Assembly: GCA_964410065.1 (NCBI GenBank)
Contig: CAYPFO010000005.1
Location: 29,709-93,708, forward strand
DNA length: 64,000 nucleotides
Reading direction: 5' to 3'
From: Serpens sp964410065
GTDB taxonomy: Bacteria; Pseudomonadota; Gammaproteobacteria; Pseudomonadales; Pseudomonadaceae
Made by a program: the position numbers and the translations under genes. The stretch's first letter is position 1. Each line of letters starts with the position of its first letter. Below, one piece after another: positions 25,767-33,474 of the stretch. The notes under the pieces are model-generated. The model had not been told where the DNA came from. It made no database searches and saw only the letters and a program-made list of their open reading frames with translations.

Positions 25767-26888
25767 GTGCATAACGTCGTGATCAGCGGTACCGGCTTAT
25801 ATACCCCATCCCAGAGCATCTCCAACGATGAGCTGGTGGCTTCTTTCAATGCCTACGTTCAACAGTTCAATGCCGACAACGCCGCTGCCATCGAGCGAGG
25901 CGAGGTTCAAGCGCTGAATGAATCCAGTGCCGCCTTCATCGAGAAGGCCTCGGGCATCAAGAGTCGTTTCGTAATCGACAAGGCGGGCATTCTCGATCCG
26001 CAGCGTATGGCGCCGCGCATTCCCGAGCGCAGCAATGACGAGTGGAGCATCCTCTGCGAAATGTCCGTGGTCGCTGCGCGCGAGGCGCTCGAGCGCGCCG
26101 GTCGAAAGGCTGCCGACATCGATGCGGTGATTGTCGCCTGCTCCAACCTGCAGCGCCCGTACCCGGCCATCGCGGTGGAAGTCCAGGCAGCGCTGGGCAT
26201 CCAGGGCTTCGGCTTTGACATGAACGTGGCCTGCTCTTCGGCAACCTTTGGCATCCAGACAGCGGCCAACGCCGTGCAACTGGGCCAGGCACGCGCGGTA
26301 TTGCTGGTCAGTCCGGAAATCTGCACGGGCCATTTGAACTTCCGCGACCGCGATAGCCATTTCATTTTTGGTGATGCGGCCACGGCTGTGATCCTCGAAC
26401 GCGCCGATCTGGCCACTTCGCCAAACCAGTGGGACATCGTTGGCACCAAGCTGGTAACCCAGTTCTCCAACAACATTCGCAACAACTTCGGCTTCCTCAA
26501 CCGCGCGGCGGAAGAAGGCGTCGGTGCTCCCGACAAGCTGTTCGTCCAGGAAGGCCGCAAGGTGTTCAAGGAAGTCTGCCCGATGGTGGCCGAGCTGATC
26601 GGCCAGCATCTGCAGGAAACCGGTATTGCCGTCGAAGACGTGCAGCGCTTCTGGCTGCACCAGGCCAACCTGAACATGAACCTGCTGATCACCCGCCGGC
26701 TGCTCGGTCGCGATGCCCTGCCCAGCGAAGCGCCGGTGATTCTGGATACCTACGCCAATACCAGCTCCGCCGGTTCGGTGATTGCCTTCCACGCGCACCA
26801 GGATGACTTGCCCAGCGGCGCGGTTGGCGTGCTCAGCTCGTTTGGTGCCGGCTATTCGATCGGCAGCGTGGTGCTGCGCAAGCGCTAA
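25767..26888 (+). CDS. FabH-fold beta-ketodecanoyl-ACP synthase (PA3286-like)
   Basis: The 373-residue condensing enzyme has the KAS III catalytic triad: Cys156 in NVACSSATFG, His298 in FWLHQANLN and Asn331 in TYANTSSAG. It carries an N-terminal insert (about residues 25-60) absent from standard FabH. Length and insert match the Pseudomonas enzyme that condenses octanoyl-CoA with malonyl-ACP, feeding beta-oxidation products into fatty-acid synthesis. It uses a GTG start preceded by AAGAGG. It sits between the ankyrin operon and the flagellar cluster, away from other fab genes. Confidence 0.85.
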   Translation: MHNVVISGTGLYTPSQSISNDELVASFNAYVQQFNADNAAAIERGEVQALNESSAAFIEKASGIKSRFVIDKAGILDPQRMAPRIPERSNDEWSILCEMSVVAAREALERAGRKAADIDAVIVACSNLQRPYPAIAVEVQAALGIQGFGFDMNVACSSATFGIQTAANAVQLGQARAVLLVSPEICTGHLNFRDRDSHFIFGDAATAVILERADLATSPNQWDIVGTKLVTQFSNNIRNNFGFLNRAAEEGVGAPDKLFVQEGRKVFKEVCPMVAELIGQHLQETGIAVEDVQRFWLHQANLNMNLLITRRLLGRDALPSEAPVILDTYANTSSAGSVIAFHAHQDDLPSGAVGVLSSFGAGYSIGSVVLRKR

Positions 26889-27030
26889 GTGTTGATGGCG
26901 GCGGGGTGCAATGTCCCGTCGCCTGGCTTGCCCGCATATTGAGCCTCCGGTGCGGCCAATGACTAGAATCGTGGCCCGCGCGTAATCCGTTCTGCGCTTT
27001 TTCCCTCTCTTTTTCGAAGTCTGTCACAAG

Positions 27031-27047
27031 TTGGACAGCTTTTTGCT
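27031..27047 (+). promoter_or_regulatory. Sigma-54 (RpoN) type promoter before flhA
   Basis: TTGGACAGCTTTTTGCT has GG (27033-27034) and GC (27045-27046) separated by exactly ten bases, plus the conserved TTGCT of the -12 region. The -24 half is less perfect than the TTGGCACG consensus. Flagellar class II genes of Pseudomonas are known to use RpoN with FleQ, so the location makes sense. Transcription would start near 27058. Confidence 0.65.
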
Positions 27048-27105
27048 ATCAGAGCTGAACGCCTTCGAGTGCGTCAAAAATTTGGTTCAGCGGTAGGAGA
27101 AGTGG

Positions 27106-29235
27106 GTGGATCGCACGCGGTTGGTGAACATGCGCAGCAGCCTGGTGGGGGCGGGTCGGGGCAATCTTGGTGTGCCGATCATGGTGTTGGTATTGCTGGG
27201 GATGATGACCCTGCCGGTGCCGCCGTTCCTGCTCGACATAATTTTTACCTTCAATATCGCGCTGTCGATCGTTGTGTTGCTGGTGAGCGTGTATGCCCTG
27301 CGCCCGCTGGATTTTGCCGTCTTTCCCACCATTCTGCTGGTCGCTACGCTATTGCGCCTGGCGTTGAACATTGCCTCCACGCGCGTGGTCTTGCTGCATG
27401 GTCAGGAGGGTGAGGCCGCCGCGGGTAAGGTCATCCAGGCATTTGGCGAGGTGGTGGTCGGCGGCAACTACGTGGTCGGCGGCGTGGTATTCGCCATTCT
27501 GGTGATCATCAACTTCGTGGTAATCACCAAGGGTGCCGGACGCATCTCCGAAGTCAGCGCACGTTTTACCCTGGACGCCATGCCTGGCAAACAGATGGCC
27601 ATTGATGCGGACCTGAACGCCGGGATCATCAACCAGGATGAGGCCAAGGTGCGCCGCGCCGAAGTGGCCCAGGAAGCCGATTTTTACGGCTCGATGGACG
27701 GTGCCAGCAAGTTCGTGCGCGGCGATGCCGTGGCCGGTTTGCTGATCATGTTCGTCACCCTGCTCGGGGGTATCGCCATTGGCTGTTTGCAGCACGACCT
27801 GTCGCTGAGCGAGGCGGGGCGTATCTATTCCCTGCTGACCATCGGTGATGGCCTGGTCTCGCAAATTCCCTCGCTGCTGCTGTCCACTTCAGCGGCCATC
27901 ATGGTCACCCGGGTGTCCAGCTCGGAAGACATGGGCCAGCAGGTGAGCCGGCAGATGTTCACCTCGCCCAAGGCGCTAGCCGTCGCCGCGATGATCCTGA
28001 TCGCCATGGGCTCGGTGCCCGGCATGCCCCATGTGTCGTTTATCGGCCTGGGCCTGCTGGCCGCCGGCGGCGCCTGGCTGATCTGGAAAAAAGGTCAGAA
28101 GACCAAAGCGGCAGAGTCGACTGGCGCGCCCGGTACACCCGGCGCCGCGGATCAATTGCCGACCTTGCCCGCCCCGGAAACCAAGGAGTTGGGCTGGGAC
28201 GATGTGACCCCGGTGGATCTGGTGGGCCTGGAAGTGGGCTACCGGCTGATTCCGCTGGTGGATCGCAATCAGGGTGGCCCGCTGCTGGCGCGCATCAAGG
28301 GCGTGCGCAAGAAGCTCTCCCAGGACCTGGGCTTCCTGATGCCTTCGGTGCACATTCGCGACAACCTCGACTTGCTGCCCAACGGCTATCGCCTGACGCT
28401 GATGGGCGTCAGCGTGGCCGAGGCCGAGCTGTACCCGGATCGGGAAATGGCCATTAACCCGGGCCAGGTGTTCGGTACGCTCAACGGCATCGCCGGCACA
28501 GATCCGGCTTTCGGGCTGGAAGCGGTGTGGATCGATCCTGGGCTGCGCGAGCAGGCGCAGACCCTCGGTTACACCGTGGTGGATGCCAGTACGGTGGTGG
28601 CCACGCACCTGAACCAAGTGCTCTACAAACATGCCCACGAATTGCTGGGCCACGAAGAGGTTCAGCAATTGCTGCAACTGCTGGCCAAGGCCTCGCCCAA
28701 GCTCGCCGAAGAGTTGGTGCCGGGCATGGTTTCGCTGTCTACCTTGCTCAAGGTGTTGCAGGCGTTGTTGCAGGAACAGGTGTCCGTGCGCGATATCCGC
28801 AGCATCGCCGAGGCGATCGCCAGTGCGGCTGGCAAGAGTCAAGATCCCGGCGCGTTGGTCGCTGTGGTGCGCGTGGCTCTAGCACGCGGAATCGTGCAAA
28901 GCATCGTGGGACTAGAGCCGGAGCTGCCGGTGATCACCTTGGACCCGCGGTTGGAACAGATTTTGCTAAATAGCGTGCAGAAAGCCGCCCAGGGGGGCGA
29001 AGAAGGTTTTCTTCTCGAGCCGGGCATGGCCGAGAAGCTGCAACGTTCCCTCGTCGAGACCGCGCAACGTCAGGAGACGCTTGGCAAACCGGTGGTTCTG
29101 CTGGTGGCCGGCCCGATCCGCGCGATGCTCTCGCGTTTTGCACGTCTGGCTGTACCCAGCATGTACGTGCTGTCCTACCAGGAAGTCCCGGACAACAAAC
29201 AAGTCACCATCGTTGCCACCGTGGGCCAGAATTAA
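27106..29235 (+). CDS. flhA: Flagellar export apparatus protein FlhA
   Basis: The 709-residue inner-membrane protein forms the nonameric export gate of the flagellar type III system. The N-terminal half has eight predicted helices, and the FHIPEP-family signature region ITKGAGRISEVSARFTLDAM lies at about residues 145-164, followed by PGKQMAIDADLNAG. The C-terminal cytoplasmic domain (about 360-709) binds chaperone-substrate complexes. The GTG at 27106 is supported by AGGAGA at 27095-27100. It heads flhA-flhF-fleN-fliA. flhB is not beside it within the window. Confidence 0.96.
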   Translation: MDRTRLVNMRSSLVGAGRGNLGVPIMVLVLLGMMTLPVPPFLLDIIFTFNIALSIVVLLVSVYALRPLDFAVFPTILLVATLLRLALNIASTRVVLLHGQEGEAAAGKVIQAFGEVVVGGNYVVGGVVFAILVIINFVVITKGAGRISEVSARFTLDAMPGKQMAIDADLNAGIINQDEAKVRRAEVAQEADFYGSMDGASKFVRGDAVAGLLIMFVTLLGGIAIGCLQHDLSLSEAGRIYSLLTIGDGLVSQIPSLLLSTSAAIMVTRVSSSEDMGQQVSRQMFTSPKALAVAAMILIAMGSVPGMPHVSFIGLGLLAAGGAWLIWKKGQKTKAAESTGAPGTPGAADQLPTLPAPETKELGWDDVTPVDLVGLEVGYRLIPLVDRNQGGPLLARIKGVRKKLSQDLGFLMPSVHIRDNLDLLPNGYRLTLMGVSVAEAELYPDREMAINPGQVFGTLNGIAGTDPAFGLEAVWIDPGLREQAQTLGYTVVDASTVVATHLNQVLYKHAHELLGHEEVQQLLQLLAKASPKLAEELVPGMVSLSTLLKVLQALLQEQVSVRDIRSIAEAIASAAGKSQDPGALVAVVRVALARGIVQSIVGLEPELPVITLDPRLEQILLNSVQKAAQGGEEGFLLEPGMAEKLQRSLVETAQRQETLGKPVVLLVAGPIRAMLSRFARLAVPSMYVLSYQEVPDNKQVTIVATVGQN

Positions 29236-29251
29236 CTGAGGGTAAAAGAGC

Positions 29252-30523
29252 ATGCAGGTCAAACGCTTCTTCGCCGCCGACATGCGACAAGCCATGAAGC
29301 AGGTGCGCGATGAGCTGGGCGCTGATGCCGCGATTATCGGCAATCGGCGTATTTCCGGCGGCGTGGAATTGATGGCGGCGCTGAATTATCAGCTGCCGAG
29401 TGAACTGCTGCGTGAACCGAACCTGCAGTTGGAGGCTGAGCTGCGCAAAACCCAGGAAATGATCGCCTCGGCTCAGGTCGAGCTGGCCATTCGCAGCGAA
29501 GGCGATAGTGCTCCGGAGAACCAGGTGTTTGCCGCACCGTTGGTGAAAAAGCCTCGTCCGCGCGCTGAGACCCAGGCGGAGGGTGCGCTCAACGCTGTAC
29601 GTGACGAGCTGAGCGGCCTGCGCGAACTGATCGAAATGCAGCTGGGCACCATGGTCTGGGGCAACATCCAGGAAAAACAGCCGCAGCGCGCCAGCCTGTG
29701 GCGGCGTTTGCAGCGCATTGGTTTGCCGGTGGAAATTTCCCGCAACCTGCTGGAGCAGATTGGCGACGAGGCTGACCAGCGCAAAGCCTGGCGCCTGCTG
29801 TTGGCACACCTGGCCCGTAGTGTCCGGGTGCCGGATATCGAACCGCTGGAAGAACGTGGCGTTATCGCCTTGGTGGGGCCTGCCGGGATGGGCAAGACCA
29901 CTACCCTGGCGAAGATGGCTGCGCGTTTCGTGCTTAAGTACGGCGCCAAGAACGTCGCCCTGGCAAGCATGGACAGCTACCGGATCGGTGCCCAAGAGCA
30001 GCTCAAGACCCTCGGGCGGATTCTCAACGTGTCGGTCACCCAAATCGAGCCGGGTGAGTCCCTGGTCGCGGCGATCGAGCCGCTGGCCGAGAAGCGCCTG
30101 GTGCTGGTCGATACCGCTGGGTTGCCGGCCAGCGATCCGGCCCTGCGCATGCAGCTCGACGCGCTGGCCAATCGGAACCTGAAGTCGCGCAATTACCTGG
30201 TGCTGGGTGCCACCAGCCAAGAGCAGGTACTCAAGGCGGCCTACAACACTTACCAGCGCTGCGGCCTGGCCGGATGTGTGATTACCAAGCTCGACGAGGC
30301 ACTGAGCCTGGGTGAGGTACTGGGCGTGGTCGTTGGACAAAATCTGCCGGTGGCCTACCTGGCCGATGGCCCACGCATTCCGGATGACTTGCACATCCCA
30401 CGCAGCCATCAACTGGTGAGCCGCGCGGTGCGCATGCAGATGACTGAAGATCCCAGCGAGGATCTCATGGCCGACATGTTTGCCGGCCTCTATAACAATG
30501 ATGCGACGCGTCGCGTTGGATAG
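29252..30523 (+). CDS. flhF: Flagellar biosynthesis SRP-type GTPase FlhF
   Basis: The 423-residue GTPase sets the polar site of flagellum assembly. The N-terminal B domain (about residues 1-140) is followed by the N and G domains. The P-loop VGPAGMGKTT is at residues 208-217, with VDTAGLPASDP and ITKLDEALSLGEVL further on. It begins 16 bases after flhA with a purine-rich site. FleN (FlhG), two genes on, opposes FlhF to keep flagellar number low. Confidence 0.96.
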   Translation: MQVKRFFAADMRQAMKQVRDELGADAAIIGNRRISGGVELMAALNYQLPSELLREPNLQLEAELRKTQEMIASAQVELAIRSEGDSAPENQVFAAPLVKKPRPRAETQAEGALNAVRDELSGLRELIEMQLGTMVWGNIQEKQPQRASLWRRLQRIGLPVEISRNLLEQIGDEADQRKAWRLLLAHLARSVRVPDIEPLEERGVIALVGPAGMGKTTTLAKMAARFVLKYGAKNVALASMDSYRIGAQEQLKTLGRILNVSVTQIEPGESLVAAIEPLAEKRLVLVDTAGLPASDPALRMQLDALANRNLKSRNYLVLGATSQEQVLKAAYNTYQRCGLAGCVITKLDEALSLGEVLGVVVGQNLPVAYLADGPRIPDDLHIPRSHQLVSRAVRMQMTEDPSEDLMADMFAGLYNNDATRRVG

Positions 30524-30621
30524 ACCAGGGGAAGCAAGTTGTGGCCTTACGAGCATGTCACGCCCAAGAGCGGTGCCCGGGGTTACGGGCAGTGAGCGCA
30601 GAAAGGCGAGGTTAAGAGAAC

Positions 30622-31452
30622 ATGGGTAGCTTGCATCCTGTACAGGTGATCGCCGTAACGGGCGGCAAGGGTGGCGTGGGGAAGACCAATGTTTCGGTCA
30701 ACCTGTCGCTGGCCTTGGCCGAACTCGGCCGCCGGGTGATGCTGCTGGACGCCGACCTTGGTCTGGCCAACGTAGACGTCATGCTCGGCTTGGCCACCAA
30801 GCGCAACCTGGCCGATGTGATCGCCGGTGACTGCGAGCTGCGTGACGTGGTGTTGCAGGGCCCGGGCGGCATTCGCATCGTGCCGGCTTCGTCCGGCACG
30901 GCGAGCATGGTGCGCCTGTCCACTCAGCAGCACGCCGGGCTGATCCAGGCGTTCAGTGATCTGAGTGAAAACCTTGATGTACTGATCATCGATACCGCCG
31001 CCGGGATCGGCGAGGGTGTGGTGAGTTTCGTGCACGCCGCCCAGGAAGTGCTGGTGGTGGTCACCGACGAGCCGACGTCGATCACCGATGCCTATGCCCT
31101 GATCAAATTGCTCAACCGTGATTACGCCATGAACCGTTTTCGTGTGCTGGCGAACATGACCCGCACGGCGGACGAGGGGCGCAATCTGTTTGCCAAGTTG
31201 ACCAAAGTGACCGACCGCTTCCTGGATGTCGCGCTGCAATACGTGGGCGCCATCCCCATGGATGAGACGGTACGCAAGGCGATGCAGAAACAGCGCGCCG
31301 TCTATGAAGCCTATCCGCGCTCCAAGGTTGCACAGGCGTTCAAAGCCATTGCGCAACAGGTCGATAGCTGGCCACTGCCCGCCAACCCGCGCGGGCATCT
31401 GGAATTTTTTGTCGAGCGACTGGTGAAAAGGCCGGGTGATACTTCCGTATGA
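30622..31452 (+). CDS. fleN: Flagellar number regulator FleN (FlhG), MinD/ParA family
   Basis: The 276-residue ATPase has the deviant Walker A motif KGGVGKTNVS (about residues 16-25) and the MinD-like VMLLDADLGLANVDVMLGLA. FleN restrains the master regulator FleQ and stimulates FlhF GTPase, holding Pseudomonas to one or a few polar flagella. The 98 bases between flhF and fleN have no ORF. Its stop overlaps the fliA start (ATGA). Confidence 0.95.
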   Translation: MGSLHPVQVIAVTGGKGGVGKTNVSVNLSLALAELGRRVMLLDADLGLANVDVMLGLATKRNLADVIAGDCELRDVVLQGPGGIRIVPASSGTASMVRLSTQQHAGLIQAFSDLSENLDVLIIDTAAGIGEGVVSFVHAAQEVLVVVTDEPTSITDAYALIKLLNRDYAMNRFRVLANMTRTADEGRNLFAKLTKVTDRFLDVALQYVGAIPMDETVRKAMQKQRAVYEAYPRSKVAQAFKAIAQQVDSWPLPANPRGHLEFFVERLVKRPGDTSV

Positions 31453-32192
31453 ATTCTCAAGGACTCCGCATGTATAGCCGGGCTCAGCCCGAGGATTCGC
31501 AAAGCCAGTTGATCGAGCGTCATGCGCCGTTGGTCAAGCGCATCGCCTATCACCTGCTTGCTCGCCTGCCGGCCAGTGTGCAGGTGGAGGATCTGATGCA
31601 GGCCGGCATGATCGGCTTGCTGGAAGCCTCGAAGAAATACGATTCGGGCAAGGGTGCGAGTTTCGAGACCTATGCCGGCATTCGCATCCGAGGCGCCATG
31701 CTGGATGAGGTGCGCAAGGGCGACTGGGCGCCGCGTTCGGTGCATCGCAACAGCCGCATGGTCAGCGATGCGATCCGAGTTATCGAAGCGAGAACCGGTC
31801 GTGACGCTAAAGATCACGAGGTTGCGGCCGAACTCCAGTTAAGTCTCGAAAATTATTACGGCATTCTCAACGATACCCTGGGAAGCCGACTGTTCAGTTT
31901 CGATGACCTGCTGCAGGAGAACGAAGGCAATGCGGTGGATGAAGATCCCAACCATTCCCATCCCAGCCCTGCGCGCGAGCATGAAGATGAACGCTTTCAG
32001 AATGCTTTGGCCGAGGCGATCTCCAATCTGCCGGAGCGTGAGCGTCTGGTGCTGTCGCTGTATTACGACGAAGAACTGAATCTCAAGGAAATCGGTGAAG
32101 TATTGGGGGTCAGCGAATCCCGCGTCAGTCAGTTGCACAGCCAGTGTGCCGCGCGTTTGCGGGTACGGCTGAGCGCCTGGCGGGCACGCTGA
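31449..32192 (+). CDS. fliA: RNA polymerase sigma factor FliA (sigma-28)
   Basis: The 247-residue sigma factor directs late flagellar and chemotaxis genes. Region 2 holds DLMQAGMIGLLEASKKYD and FETYAGIRIRGAMLDEVRKG; region 4 holds LPERERLVLSLYYDEELNLK and the helix-turn-helix GEVLGVSESRVSQLHSQC. The ATG at 31449 overlaps the fleN stop; ATG 31470 is an alternative that would remove seven residues. A strong terminator hairpin follows the gene. Confidence 0.95.
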   Translation: MNSQGLRMYSRAQPEDSQSQLIERHAPLVKRIAYHLLARLPASVQVEDLMQAGMIGLLEASKKYDSGKGASFETYAGIRIRGAMLDEVRKGDWAPRSVHRNSRMVSDAIRVIEARTGRDAKDHEVAAELQLSLENYYGILNDTLGSRLFSFDDLLQENEGNAVDEDPNHSHPSPAREHEDERFQNALAEAISNLPERERLVLSLYYDEELNLKEIGEVLGVSESRVSQLHSQCAARLRVRLSAWRAR

Positions 32193-32224
32193 CCAGGGGT
32201 ACGCCGGTTTTCGGGATATAGGGG

Positions 32225-32253
32225 ACGCAGTCGGGGGACCGACTGCGTTTTTA
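32225..32253 (+). terminator. Terminator or attenuator between fliA and cheY
   Basis: Perfect arms CGCAGTCGG (32226-32234) and CCGACTGCG (32239-32247) are followed by TTTTT. It ends only about 20 bases before the cheY start, leaving no room for a separate promoter downstream. It therefore works either as a partial terminator or as an attenuator. Confidence 0.85.
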
Positions 32254-32272
32254 GACTGTGTGGAGGTCGAAT

Positions 32273-32659
32273 TTGGACAAGAACATGAAAATCCTCATCG
32301 TTGATGATTTCTCAACGATGAGGCGCATCATCAAGAACCTGCTGCGTGACCTGGGCTTCACCAATACCGCCGAGGCCGATGATGGCCTGACGGCGTTACC
32401 CATGTTGCAAAGCGGCAACTTCGACTTCCTGGTTACGGACTGGAACATGCCCGGCATGAGCGGTATCGATCTGCTGCGCATCGTGCGTGCGGACGAGCGC
32501 CTGAAGAACCTGCCGGTGCTGATGGTGACTGCGGAAGCCAAGCGCGACCAGATCATCGAAGCGGCGCAGGCAGGGGTTAATGGCTATGTCGTCAAGCCTT
32601 TCACTGCTCAGGGTCTCAAGGAAAAAATCGAAAAGATCTTCGAGCGAGTCAACGGCTGA
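32273..32659 (+). CDS. cheY: Chemotaxis response regulator CheY
   Basis: This single receiver domain (128 residues from the TTG start) is phosphorylated by CheA and binds the flagellar switch. The acidic pocket is VDDF, the phosphoacceptor Asp is in VTDWNMPGM (about residue 56) and the conserved Lys is in VVKPF. GGAGG at 32262-32266 sits six bases before TTG 32273 but 18 before ATG 32285, so the TTG start (MDKNMKIL) is favoured; the ATG would give the 124-residue form. Confidence 0.94.
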   Translation: MDKNMKILIVDDFSTMRRIIKNLLRDLGFTNTAEADDGLTALPMLQSGNFDFLVTDWNMPGMSGIDLLRIVRADERLKNLPVLMVTAEAKRDQIIEAAQAGVNGYVVKPFTAQGLKEKIEKIFERVNG

Positions 32660-32676
32660 CAGGCCTCGGGGGCACA

Positions 32677-33462
32677 ATGGAAAACCGCGATGTGAAGGGA
32701 GAGCTGGAAACCAGCTTGATGCACAACGCCCGCCAGTTGATGGACAGCCTGGAAAATCGGCAGTTCGGCGAGGCCGTGCAGATCATTCATGAGCTGAACA
32801 AAGTACGCGATCGCGGCCTGTATCACGAAGTGGGCAAGCTCACCCGCGAATTGCATACCGCCATTGTTAACTTCCATATCGATCCGCGTTTGACGGATGG
32901 CAACGAGGCGTCGCAAATCACCGACGCCACCGAGCGCCTGTCCTACGTGGTGGAGATGACCGAGCGGGCGGCCAACCGCACCATGGACCTGGTGGAAGAG
33001 TCCGTGCCGATGGTCAGTGCCCTGCATGACGAAGCGAGCGCGTTGCGCCAGGAGTGGCAGCGCTTCATGCAGCGTGAAATGGATGCACAGGGGTTTCGCC
33101 ATCTGGCCCGTCGTGTCGAGCAGTTTTTCGCGCGATGCGAGCAGGACAGTGAGCGCTTCAGTGCGCAATTGAACGAAATCATGCTGGCCCAGGACTTCCA
33201 GGACCTGACCGGACAAGTCATCAAGCGTGTCACCACGCTGGTGACCGAAGTGGAGAGCGATCTGATCAAACTGATGCTGATGGCCAGTGATGTCGATCGA
33301 TTCACGGGTATTCAGCACGACCATGCCGAGCTGCGCGCGGAGCTGGAACAACAAAAAAACACTTCACAGGGTGAAGGTCCGCAACTTAATGCCGATAAAC
33401 GTGATGATGTCGTGTCTGGTCAGGACGACGTCGACGATCTGCTTTCCAGTCTTGGGTTTTAG
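32677..33462 (+). CDS. cheZ: CheY-phosphate phosphatase CheZ
   Basis: The 261-residue, mostly helical protein speeds dephosphorylation of CheY. The catalytic segment AQDFQDLTGQVIKRV (about residues 170-184) contains the Gln that positions water. The C-terminal tail DDVDDLLSSLGF is the CheY-binding helix. It starts 17 bases after cheY and ends 12 bases before cheA. A sigma-28-like sequence lies within its last codons (33372-33398) but may be chance. Confidence 0.95.
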   Translation: MENRDVKGELETSLMHNARQLMDSLENRQFGEAVQIIHELNKVRDRGLYHEVGKLTRELHTAIVNFHIDPRLTDGNEASQITDATERLSYVVEMTERAANRTMDLVEESVPMVSALHDEASALRQEWQRFMQREMDAQGFRHLARRVEQFFARCEQDSERFSAQLNEIMLAQDFQDLTGQVIKRVTTLVTEVESDLIKLMLMASDVDRFTGIQHDHAELRAELEQQKNTSQGEGPQLNADKRDDVVSGQDDVDDLLSSLGF

Positions 33463-33474
33463 GGGGCACCAGTT

